Below, one piece after another: positions 6,270 through 13,464 of a stretch of 37,572 bases of DNA. The position numbers were made by a program, and so were the translations under genes. The notes beneath the pieces are model-generated. The model made no database searches. It was not told the origin of the DNA and saw only the letters and a list, made by a program, of their open reading frames with translations. How positions within the stretch are numbered: the stretch's first letter is position 1; each line of letters starts with the position of its first letter. Source of the stretch: Clostridiales bacterium UBA1770 (GTDB lineage Bacteria > Bacillota > Clostridia > Oscillospirales > CAG-272); assembly GCA_002315325.1 (NCBI GenBank), contig DCGU01000036.1:1-37572 (forward strand). Direction: 5' to 3'.

Positions 6270-8576
6270 ATGCCTGTATGTAAAAACGAAAAGGATGAAC
6301 ACTATTTTAACGCCGCGTACTTAAGCGACGACGATTTTGCCGCCGCGCGCAAATCTTGGCGGCGCGCCCTGTGCGGGGACCAAGAGACCAATGACCTTTC
6401 CGACCCCATCATTCGCCAAATGCTCGGCGTGATTGACGCCGGTGCGGAAGGCGCGCAAAAGTCGATGAACCGCTGGGAGAATATCCCCATTTTGTTCGGT
6501 GACAAACCGCCCGTGGAATCCGAGGAACTCTGCACGCAGTACGGTCCCATTTTGTCCATGGCAACCGCCTGGGGGGCATACGGCTGCAAGCATTACCACG
6601 ACCCGGACTTGCTCAAAGATATTATCTATGCGCTGGACTGGATGGAGGCCAATATGTACGGGGCCGAGGTGCTGTCCGATACCTCGTTCCGCTCCTATTT
6701 GGTCTTTAACTGGTGGCACTGGTACATCGGCGGCGCCGTTCCCATGCTGTTCGCCGTCATGATTATCGAGACGGAACTGACGCGCGCCCAAATCGACAAA
6801 TACGTGCTGCCTATGCATTTTCTGCGCACGCAGATGCGCCTGGGCAACAACGCCGAAATGGCCGTGGGGCAAATCATGCCCTGCACCCCCCTGGCACTGC
6901 TGTCCAACGACAGGGCACTGCTGCAGTCCATGTATCTGGCCATGGGCAAACTGCTGGAACTGCATGAGGAGGGCGACAACATGCGTGCCGACTGGTGCTG
7001 CATGACGCACGGTATGCCCTACAACCTGGGCTACGGGCAGTCCAACCTGGATCGTCTGGCCTACATCCTGCAGATTTTGGCGCCGACACCGCTCAACTTC
7101 CCGCTCAAAGATAAATATAACTTAATGAAAATGGCGCGCTATTGCTTTGCCCCTTCCCTGTACCGCGGCCACGGCCTGCATATGATGTCGGGGCGCAGCG
7201 TGCAGACCCAGCCCGACGAGTGGAACGCTGCCCGCCTGTGCGGCAACCTGCGCTATCTCATCGGTGTGTTCGGGCCCGAAGAAGACCAAGAACTGTATGA
7301 CGTCATTGCCCGCAATGCGACGCCCTTTACCAAGCAGTTTTTGCTGGGATACGACCCCGACGCCCTGCAGCCGGGGGAGGAACCCAAAATGGCGGCGATG
7401 CCCTACGCGGGGCTGTGCGACTACAAACGCATGAAACAAATCCTGTTGGGCGCCACGGTGCAAAAGCCGTATGAGCTGGGGTATATGTGGCGTTCGGGTG
7501 ACTGCTGCGTGCAGCACCACAACGACGTTTGCCTGGCACTGCGTATGAACTCCGAACGCGTGTTCGGCTACGAGTGCATCAACCACGAAAATATGGACGG
7601 CTGGTACACGGGTGACGGTCACCTGTACGTCTACCTGCCGGGGCAGGACGAGCACTACTCCATGAAATATTGGAAGAATATGGATAAGTATCACGTGCCC
7701 GGCGTCACGGCCGACACGCAGGTGCGTGAGGTGAAGTCCATCGTCGACTGCTTTGCCTACCGCTGCGACCGCGCCTTCACGGGCGGCGTTGCCCTGGACA
7801 ATCTGTATCTGACGGCCGCTATGGACTTCCGTTCCTTCCACAATGACAAGGTGTTCGTCGAGGAGGACATCGGCTATGGCTCCGGTATGCCCCTGCACGA
7901 CTGCACGCTGGAGGGACGCAAGGCCTGGTTCTTCTTCGATAAGACCGTCGTCGCCCTGGGTGCCGGTATTACCGCGCACGACGGGTTTGACGTGCACACC
8001 ACGGTGGAAAACCGCATGCTGACGGGGGACGAGACGTTTTGGCTGGACGGCGAACAATTGTCCGCGTCCGATTTTGAACAAACGTATCCAACAGCCAAAT
8101 GGCTGTGCATTGACGGTGTCTGCGGCTTTGTCTTCCCGCAGGGTGCCAACCTGACGGTACGCCGCAAAACCTGCGATAGCGGTGAGATCTTCCTCACAGC
8201 TTGGATCAACCACGGCGTCAACCCGACGAATGCCGGTTACGTCTATGCCCTTTTGCCTCTGTCTTCGGCCCAACAGACAAAAGCGTATGCGGCCAACCCC
8301 GGTTTCACGGTGCTGTCCGACACGGCGGAACTCTTGGCAGCCAAAGAAGACGCCACCGGCCTGGGCGGCTACGCCTTCTTCGCCCCCGGCACCTGCGGCG
8401 ACGTCCGTGCCGACACCCCGCTGATTTTGATGAAGAACGACGCGGCAAAAACGCTGTCCGTCTGCGACCCGACGCAAAAACAGGCAAGTATCACCTACAG
8501 TATTGCCGGCGGCGAACCCGTTACCATTGACGTCAAGGACACGTACGGGAAAGCCTTTACCGCCGATTTGCAATAA
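6270..8576 (+). CDS. PL8-family polysaccharide lyase (hyaluronate/chondroitin/xanthan lyase type), cytoplasmic
   Basis: The 768-residue protein resembles family 8 polysaccharide lyases: an alpha/alpha-toroid N-terminal half with NWWHWYIGG, GNNAEMAVGQ and THGMPYNLGYG, then MSGRSVQTQ, and a beta-sandwich C-terminal half with the W-x-T-G-D-G-x-L-Y-x-Y motif and a YWKNMDKYHVPG segment. His247 and Tyr255 match the position of the catalytic His and Tyr of hyaluronate lyase, within one residue of spacing. PL8 enzymes cleave uronate-containing polysaccharides by beta-elimination. Unlike most family members it lacks a signal peptide, so it would act on internalised oligosaccharides. GGAGGG (6260-6265) precedes the ATG at 6270; the upstream GTG at 6249 has no site. 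A strong terminator follows. Substrate is unknown. Confidence 0.75.
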   Translation: MPVCKNEKDEHYFNAAYLSDDDFAAARKSWRRALCGDQETNDLSDPIIRQMLGVIDAGAEGAQKSMNRWENIPILFGDKPPVESEELCTQYGPILSMATAWGAYGCKHYHDPDLLKDIIYALDWMEANMYGAEVLSDTSFRSYLVFNWWHWYIGGAVPMLFAVMIIETELTRAQIDKYVLPMHFLRTQMRLGNNAEMAVGQIMPCTPLALLSNDRALLQSMYLAMGKLLELHEEGDNMRADWCCMTHGMPYNLGYGQSNLDRLAYILQILAPTPLNFPLKDKYNLMKMARYCFAPSLYRGHGLHMMSGRSVQTQPDEWNAARLCGNLRYLIGVFGPEEDQELYDVIARNATPFTKQFLLGYDPDALQPGEEPKMAAMPYAGLCDYKRMKQILLGATVQKPYELGYMWRSGDCCVQHHNDVCLALRMNSERVFGYECINHENMDGWYTGDGHLYVYLPGQDEHYSMKYWKNMDKYHVPGVTADTQVREVKSIVDCFAYRCDRAFTGGVALDNLYLTAAMDFRSFHNDKVFVEEDIGYGSGMPLHDCTLEGRKAWFFFDKTVVALGAGITAHDGFDVHTTVENRMLTGDETFWLDGEQLSASDFEQTYPTAKWLCIDGVCGFVFPQGANLTVRRKTCDSGEIFLTAWINHGVNPTNAGYVYALLPLSSAQQTKAYAANPGFTVLSDTAELLAAKEDATGLGGYAFFAPGTCGDVRADTPLILMKNDAAKTLSVCDPTQKQASITYSIAGGEPVTIDVKDTYGKAFTADLQ

Positions 8577-8589
8577 TCAACGCATAAAA

Positions 8590-8628
8590 AACGAACGCAT
8601 TACCATCGTGGTAACGCGTTCGTTTTTT
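8590..8628 (+). terminator. Rho-independent terminator after the PL8 gene
   Basis: ACGAACGC pairs with GCGTTCGT and TTACCA with TGGTAA around a three-base loop, ending in TTTTTT. A-rich on the other flank, so it could also act on the minus strand. Confidence 0.88.
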
Positions 8629-8639
8629 CATTGCAGCAT

Positions 8640-8724
8640 AAGTTCGTCCGAAAAAGTGTAACGAATTACAAAAGTTCGTACGTAAAAGTGTAATCCATTA
8701 CAAAAGTTCGTACGTAAAATGCAA
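8640..8724. repeat. Three 32-bp iterons upstream of the ATPase promoter
   Basis: AAGTTCGT recurs at 8640, 8672 and 8704, exactly 32 bases apart. Each unit continues with a CG step and an A-run; the first two add GTGTAA and ATTACAA, and the third is cut short at about 8720. Unit 2 contains a perfect palindrome TGTAAT-cc-ATTACA (8689-8702). The array ends just before the -35 box at 8733, which fits an operator array. Confidence 0.7.
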
Positions 8725-8732
8725 TTATTCGG

Positions 8733-8761
8733 TTGACAGTTCCCTTTTTACGGCATATAAT
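8733..8761 (+). promoter_or_regulatory. Consensus sigma-A promoter for the first DUF4143 ATPase
   Basis: TTGACA (8733-8738), 17 bases, TATAAT (8756-8761), both perfect matches. The expected transcription start near 8768 lies after the ATG at 8763, which bears on the start-codon choice for the gene. Confidence 0.75.
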
Positions 8762-8762
8762 A

Positions 8763-10094
8763 ATGAAAAAGACGCAGGGGGTGTTTGTTACGTACAGGAA
8801 AGCAATAGAGCAATTGGGCCAATGGAAAACCCGTACAAACCGCAAGCCGTTGATTATCGAAGGAGCAAGACAGGTCGGCAAAACGTGGTTGATGAAAGAG
8901 TTCGGCAAAACCGCTTACAAGCAAACTGTGTATATCAATTTTGATGCCAATACACGCATGAAAGATCTCTTTGCATCCGATTTGAACGTCAAGCGAATCA
9001 TCACGGGCCTTGAGTTGTATGCCGACGTTCATATCAACCCGGCCGACACTTTATTAATCTTTGACGAAATTCAGGAAGTCCCGCGTGCCCTGTCAAGCTT
9101 AAAATATTTCTATGAAGAAGCACCGCAATATCATATCGTTTGCGCAGGTTCGCTTCTCGGTATTGCACTTCACGAAGGAACGTCTTTCCCCGTGGGAAAG
9201 GTCGACTTTATGAATCTATATCCGCTTTCTTTCACCGAGTTTTTAATGGCAACCGGAAAACACAAATATGCCGATCTTTTGGCAAGCGGTGATTATCCCT
9301 TAATAACCTCATTTAAACAAGACTTTGCGGACGCTCTAAAGCAATACTATTTTGTCGGCGGTATGCCGGAAGCAGTCAAATCATTCGCCGAACGGGCCGA
9401 TTGGGATGAAGTGCGCACCATCCAAAGCCGCATTTTAAATGCCTACGAGCAGGATTTTTCAAAACATGCGCCGGCGGAAATTGTACCCAAAATCCGACTG
9501 CTTTGGAACAGTATTCCCGCACAATTGGCCAAAGAAAATAAAAAATTTATTTACGGTATGGTTCGTGAGGGGGCCAGGGCAAAAGAATTTGAGACAGCTC
9601 TGTTATGGCTGCACGACTGCGGACTCATTCACAAAGTCCCGCGCGTAACAACCGGTCACCTTCCCCTGAAAGCATATGAAGATACCAAGGCGTTCAAGTT
9701 GTATGCGCCGGACGTCGGTCTTTTGGGATGCCTTGCCGGGCTGCACCAAAAAACCATTTTGGACGGCAATGAATTATTCGTTGAGTTTAAAGGTGCTCTG
9801 ACAGAACAATTCGTGCTCCAGCATTTGATTGAAAATCCGCGCCTGCACGTGTACTATTACACAAATGACAGCGGCACGTGCGAGGTTGATTTTCTTGTTG
9901 ATACCGGCGAACAGATTGTGCCGATTGAAGTCAAGGCCGAAACCAATTTGCGCGCAAAAAGTTTGAAAGTATATTGTGAAAAATTCACGCCGGGGAGAGC
10001 TGTTCGCACGTCCATGGCTGACTATTGCAGGCAGGATTATTTAATCAATCTCCCGCTGTATGCAATTGAAACGCTGCCGAACGAGTGTAAATAA
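8763..10094 (+). CDS. AAA-type ATPase of the DUF4143 family
   Basis: The protein has the layout of the widespread DUF4143 ATPases: a short YRKAIEQLGQW lead, Walker A GARQVGKT at about residues 34-41, Walker B LLIFDEIQ with Asp101 and Glu102, and a C-terminal DUF4143 region ending in a restriction-endonuclease-like CEVDFLVDTGEQIVPIEVKAE segment (D-x-n-E-x-K pattern). The function of the family is not established. Start is uncertain: ATG 8763 gives 443 residues but overlaps the predicted promoter; GTG 8781 is the next option and would leave a 13-base leader. Three iterons precede the promoter. Codon use looks more AT-rich than the neighbouring glycosidases, suggesting acquisition. A distant relative is at 27956-29185. 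Confidence 0.85.
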   Translation: MKKTQGVFVTYRKAIEQLGQWKTRTNRKPLIIEGARQVGKTWLMKEFGKTAYKQTVYINFDANTRMKDLFASDLNVKRIITGLELYADVHINPADTLLIFDEIQEVPRALSSLKYFYEEAPQYHIVCAGSLLGIALHEGTSFPVGKVDFMNLYPLSFTEFLMATGKHKYADLLASGDYPLITSFKQDFADALKQYYFVGGMPEAVKSFAERADWDEVRTIQSRILNAYEQDFSKHAPAEIVPKIRLLWNSIPAQLAKENKKFIYGMVREGARAKEFETALLWLHDCGLIHKVPRVTTGHLPLKAYEDTKAFKLYAPDVGLLGCLAGLHQKTILDGNELFVEFKGALTEQFVLQHLIENPRLHVYYYTNDSGTCEVDFLVDTGEQIVPIEVKAETNLRAKSLKVYCEKFTPGRAVRTSMADYCRQDYLINLPLYAIETLPNECK

Positions 10095-10171
10095 TCGCAT
10101 CTGCAGCCGCCGGCAGATTACAAATACAGGCAAAGCGGCAGATGGTTCATTGCCCAAAAAACGTTATACCT

Positions 10172-10216
10172 AAAAAGGAGACAGTCGCCAAATCATTGGC
10201 TTCTGTCTCCTTTTTA
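10172..10216. terminator. Bidirectional terminator between convergent ATPase and metA
   Basis: AAAAAGGAGACAG pairs with CTGTCTCCTTTTT, with an inner GCCAA-atca-TTGGC stem. The A-run and T-run make it work for both converging transcripts. Confidence 0.88.
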
Positions 10217-10225
10217 CGTCCCCTG

Positions 10226-11143
10226 TTATTGAATTTCATTAAGGTCATACGGCGTCGTCTGATAAACGAAATAGTTCAACCAGTTGGAGAACAACAGGTT
10301 GGCACAGGACCGCCAGGTCACCAGCGGTGAGCGCGAGGGGTCGTTGTTCGGGTAATAATTTTGGGGCACGGCAATGGGCTTGCCGGCGTCGACGTCACGG
10401 CGGTACTCGCGGTCCAGCGTCAGGGCGTCGTACTCGGAATGCCCCGTCAAAAAGATTTGACGGCCGTCGTTCGTCATGGCAGCATAGATACCCGCTTGTT
10501 CGGACGAGGCCAAAATCTGCAACTCGGGCACCTTTTCCACGTCGGCGCGGCGCACCTCGGTGTGGCGGGAATGCGGCACCATAAACACGTCGTCAAAGCC
10601 GCGGAAAAGCGTCAGGGACGGCTTTTCCACACGGTGCGGGAAGACGCCGAACAGCTTTTGGTCCAGCGGGTACTTCGGCACGCCGTAGTGGTAGTACAGC
10701 CCGGCCTGCGCGCCCCAGCAGATATGCAGGGTGCTGAATACGTGGTGGCGGGACCAAGCCATAATATCGCACAACTCCTGCCAATACTCCACCTCTTCAA
10801 AGGGCAGCTGTTCCACCGGTGCGCCCGTGATAATCATACCGTCGAAATTGCGGTGCTTGATTTCATCGAACGTCGAGTAGAACGTTTCGAGGTGCTCTTT
10901 GGACGTGTGTTTGGAGACGTGCGTCTTGGTGCGGATCAAAACCGTTTCCACCTGCAGTGACGTGTTACTGATCAGGCGCATCAGCTGCGTTTCGGTGTCG
11001 ATTTTGGTGGGCATCAAATTGACGATGGCAATCTGCAACGGACGAATATCCTGCGTCGCCGCACGGAACTCGTCCATGATGAAGATGTTCTCTTCCGTCA
11101 GCGTTTTGTACGCCGGCAGTTGATTGGGTATTTTAATCGGCAT
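10226..11143 (-). CDS. metA: Homoserine O-acyltransferase MetA, predicted acetyl-CoA type
   Basis: The 305-residue protein is a full-length MetA (class-I-glutamine-amidotransferase-like fold) that activates homoserine in methionine synthesis. Cys142 in LHICWGAQA is the nucleophile, and His235 and Glu237 in LTGHSEYD complete the site at the same numbers as the Escherichia coli enzyme. Residue 111 is glutamate (TGAPVEQL), the residue that gives acetyl-CoA rather than succinyl-CoA preference in Bacillus cereus MetA; E. coli has glycine there. The predicted product is thus O-acetylhomoserine, which fits the gene just upstream, an O-acetylhomoserine sulfhydrylase 24 bases away in the same operon. 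The ribosome site is weak, so translation may depend on coupling. Confidence 0.93.
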   Translation of the reverse strand: MPIKIPNQLPAYKTLTEENIFIMDEFRAATQDIRPLQIAIVNLMPTKIDTETQLMRLISNTSLQVETVLIRTKTHVSKHTSKEHLETFYSTFDEIKHRNFDGMIITGAPVEQLPFEEVEYWQELCDIMAWSRHHVFSTLHICWGAQAGLYYHYGVPKYPLDQKLFGVFPHRVEKPSLTLFRGFDDVFMVPHSRHTEVRRADVEKVPELQILASSEQAGIYAAMTNDGRQIFLTGHSEYDALTLDREYRRDVDAGKPIAVPQNYYPNNDPSRSPLVTWRSCANLLFSNWLNYFVYQTTPYDLNEIQ

Positions 11144-11167
11144 TGTCTATTCTCGCTTGCTTGCGTT

Positions 11168-12451
11168 TTATACGTTGGCCAATGCCTGCGCGATATCGTC
11201 GATGAGGTCCTGTGCGTTTTCAATACCGCAGGACATACGAACAAGGTCCGGGGAAACACCGGCGGCAACCAGCTCGGCATCGTTCATCTGGCGGTGCGTT
11301 GCGGAAGCGGGATGCAGGCAGCAGGAGTGTGCGTCTGCCACGTGCGTTTCAATGGCGAAGACGTGCAGATTCTTCATAAACTTCTCGGCAGCCGCTCTGC
11401 CGCCCTTGACGCCGAAGGAAACGACGCCGCAGGAACCGTTCGGCAGATACTTCTCGGCCAGGGCGTGATATTTGTCGCCCGGCAGACCGCAATATTTAAC
11501 CCAGCTGACCTTGTCGTTGGCAGCCAGGAATTCGGCCACGGCCTGTGCGTTTTCACAGTGGCGTTTCACGCGGACGTGCAGGCTTTCCAGACCCAGGTTG
11601 AGCAAAAAGGCATTTTGCGGGGACTGGATGGAACCGAAGTCACGCATGAGCTGCGTGGTGGCCTTGGTGATAAAGGCACCGCCCAGGCCAAAGCGCTCGG
11701 TGTAGGTCACACCGTGATAGCTTTCATCAGGCGTGCACAGCCCCGGGAACTTATCGGGATATTTGGTCCAGTCAAACTTACCGGAATCGACGATACAGCC
11801 GCCGACGGCGGAACCGTGACCGTCCATGTACTTGGTCGTGGAGTGCGTCACGATATCGGCGCCCCATTCGATGGGACGGCAGTTGATGGGCGTGGCAAAG
11901 GTGTTATCGACAATCAGCGGCACACCGTGTGCGTGTGCGGCCTTGGCAAACTTTTCGATATCCAACACGGTCAGCGCGGGGTTGGCGATGGTTTCGCCGA
12001 ACACGGCCTTGGTGTTGTCGCGGAAAGCGGCGGCCAGTTCCTCTTCGGTGCAGTCGGGATCCACGAAGGTGAAATCAATGCCCATGCGCTTCATGGTCAC
12101 ACCGAACAGGTTAAAGGTGCCGCCGTAAATGGCAGAGCAGGCGATGACGTGATCGCCGCAGCCGGCGATGTTAAACACGGCATAGAAGTTGGCAGCCTGA
12201 CCGGACGACGTCAGCATGGCGGCCGTACCGCCCTCCAGCTGCGCAATCTTATTGGCAACCGCATCGTTGGTGGGGTTGGCCAGGCGCGTATAGAAATAAC
12301 CGGAGGCCTCGAGGTCAAACAGTTTGCCCATATCCTCGCTGGTATCATACTTAAACGTGGTGCTTTGAATAATCGGGATTTGGCGGGGTTCCCCGTTCTT
12401 CGGCGTATAACCGCCCTGGACACATACGGTTTCAATTTTGCGTTTGCTCAT
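11168..12451 (-). CDS. metY: O-acetylhomoserine sulfhydrylase (aminocarboxypropyltransferase) MetY
   Basis: The 427-residue protein belongs to the Cys/Met-metabolism PLP enzymes (fold type I). The PLP lysine is Lys207 in STTKYMDGHG; the GGTAAMLTSSGQAA cofactor loop and VDNTFATP motif are intact. Length and sequence match O-acetylhomoserine aminocarboxypropyltransferase, which makes homocysteine from O-acetylhomoserine and sulfide, rather than the shorter cystathionine gamma-synthase/lyase group of about 380 residues. ATG 12451 is preceded by GGAGG (12462-12458). First gene of the operon with metA; the promoter is at 12537-12566. The leader of about 80 bases holds a tandem CAACGTAA repeat and is too short for a SAM riboswitch. 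Confidence 0.92.
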   Translation of the reverse strand: MSKRKIETVCVQGGYTPKNGEPRQIPIIQSTTFKYDTSEDMGKLFDLEASGYFYTRLANPTNDAVANKIAQLEGGTAAMLTSSGQAANFYAVFNIAGCGDHVIACSAIYGGTFNLFGVTMKRMGIDFTFVDPDCTEEELAAAFRDNTKAVFGETIANPALTVLDIEKFAKAAHAHGVPLIVDNTFATPINCRPIEWGADIVTHSTTKYMDGHGSAVGGCIVDSGKFDWTKYPDKFPGLCTPDESYHGVTYTERFGLGGAFITKATTQLMRDFGSIQSPQNAFLLNLGLESLHVRVKRHCENAQAVAEFLAANDKVSWVKYCGLPGDKYHALAEKYLPNGSCGVVSFGVKGGRAAAEKFMKNLHVFAIETHVADAHSCCLHPASATHRQMNDAELVAAGVSPDLVRMSCGIENAQDLIDDIAQALANV

Positions 12452-12536
12452 TTTAAACCTCCATGCCGCAGCGTGCACTGTTGTTACGTTGTTACGTTGT
12501 CGTGCGTGCCCGCTTTAGCGTAATAAAATATAGATT

Positions 12537-12566
12537 ATTATACATAGAAACGCCCCGTTTTGTCAA
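12537..12566 (-). promoter_or_regulatory. Sigma-A promoter of the metY-metA operon
   Basis: On the minus strand: TTGACA (12566-12561), 18 bases, TATAAT (12542-12537). Confidence 0.72.
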
Positions 12567-12582
12567 GTGAGGAAAACAAAAG

Positions 12583-12616
12583 CTCCCGTGAAAAGCGTTT
12601 TTGCTTTTCACGGGAG
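12583..12616 (-). terminator. Terminator-like hairpin upstream of metY
   Basis: CTCCCGTGAAAAGC pairs perfectly with GCTTTTCACGGGAG. On the minus strand it is followed by CTTTTGTTTT, so it would stop transcripts arriving from the 13-17 kb glycosidase operon or the repeat block before the metY promoter. Confidence 0.65.
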
Positions 12617-12674
12617 AGTTTATCATTGTGGGTATTACAAATAGTTTTAGGGATATCGATGCTTCCTCTTTTTA

Positions 12675-12865
12675 GCCTCCCTCCGGGAGTAGCTTGCAAG
12701 CAAGCGCATGTGTGCTGCGCACTCTATGCGGGAGGTGGATTCACGCAGTGAAGACGGAAGGAGCCCTGCGACAAAAACAATTGCAACAAGTAATATTGAT
12801 AATAGCTGATTATCCCGCATGCTCCTTCAGTCGCCTACGGCGCCAGCTCCCTCCCGGAGGGAGCC
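12675..12865. repeat. MITE-like palindromic element
   Basis: The ends are inverted copies sharing CTCCCTCCGGGAG: left 12675-12694, right 12845-12865 (reverse complement). A nested inverted pair, GAAGGAGC (12757-12764) and GCTCCTTC (12821-12828), and a small hairpin TCAC-gca-GTGA lie inside. No coding capacity is apparent. It resembles small non-autonomous repeats common between clostridial genes; no target-site duplication was found. Confidence 0.5.
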
Positions 12866-12875
12866 TACGGAGAAA

Positions 12876-12926
12876 AAGCGCTTTTTTTACAGCCCCATTT
12901 GGACGAGGAAAAAACGAGGCAGAGAC
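12876..12926 (+). ncRNA. Truncated 5' copy of the structured repeat element
   Basis: It starts with GCGCTTTTTTTACAGCCCC and follows the 5' end of the copy at 12927-13092 almost base for base through GACGAGGAAAAAA, then stops where that full copy begins. The two hairpins of the full element are absent. Confidence 0.55.
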
Positions 12927-13092
12927 GGCGCTTTTTTTACAGCCCATTTGGACGAGGAAAAAAAGATGCAGAAGCGTCAACCAGCCCCCGGGAGCTGTAC
13001 CCAAGTACTGCAAGGGGGCTGGCGGAAGGGCCCCCGCAATGCACGAATGTGCGTTGTGGGGATACGCTTGTTGGCGGTAGGAAAAGCGCGCC
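12927..13092 (+). ncRNA. Structured repeat element, full copy A
   Basis: The ends pair: GGCGCTTTT (12927-12935) with AAAAGCGC (13082-13089) plus a further CC. Inside are hairpin 1, CCAGCCCCC (12981-12989) with GGGGGCTGG (13014-13022) and an inner GTAC-ccaa-GTAC, and hairpin 2, CCCCGCAATGCAC (13032-13044) with GTGCGTTGTGGGG (13049-13061). Hairpin 2 needs two G-U pairs that exist only if the plus strand is the RNA. No open frame fits both copies. Family not recognised. Confidence 0.6.
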
Positions 13093-13185
13093 CTATACTG
13101 TTATTTCTTTCGCATTTTTTCGTTCTTATTCAAGTAAATAGCATTGCACGTAACAAAAATCAATCTTCTCTACGCTTTTTCGATC

Positions 13186-13355
13186 GGCGCTTTTTTTACC
13201 GTCCACATTTGATGCTAGGAAAAAACGAGGCAGAATCGTCAAACTTCCCCCCGTTAGCTGTACACACGTACTGCGAGGGGGGTGGCGGAAGGGTCCCCGC
13301 AATGCACGAACGTGCGTTGTGGGGATACGCAAATCGGCGATAGGAAAAGCGCGTT
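13186..13355 (+). ncRNA. Structured repeat element, full copy B
   Basis: Same order as copy A: closing stem GCGCTTTT (13187-13194)/AAAAGCGC (13345-13352), hairpin 1 with CCCCCC (13247-13252)/GGGGGG (13277-13282) and inner GTAC-acac-GTAC, and hairpin 2 at 13295-13324, nearly identical to copy A except the loop (GAAC instead of GAAT). Outside the stems the copies differ at many bases, as expected when structure is conserved. Confidence 0.6.
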
Positions 13356-13447
13356 CTTTTTCCTATATTTCTTTTTCTAACTTTACGACTGTTGAAAACG
13401 ATATCTATTGCGCAAAGCCCCCAAAAAGCCTTATGCTTTTCCGTTCT

Positions 13448-13463
13448 GGCCTTTTTTTACAGC
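13448..13463 (+). repeat. Remnant of the structured repeat 5' end
   Basis: GGCCTTTTTTTACAGC matches the first 16 bases of copy A except for one base. It abuts the stop codon of the TIM-barrel gene, so the repeat block reaches the very end of that coding region. Confidence 0.4.
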
Positions 13464-13464
13464 A

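Noticed and set aside
8640..8724. Iterons as a plasmid-type replication origin
   Set aside because: No replication initiator gene is nearby and the repeats lie directly before a promoter, which fits an operator array better.
12451..12530. SAM riboswitch before metY-metA
   Set aside because: The leader is only about 80 bases, shows none of the S-box core motifs and has no terminator/antiterminator pair.
12694..13343. Short open frames in the repeat block
   Set aside because: They run through the hairpins, differ between the two element copies and have no ribosome sites; structure explains the region better than coding.
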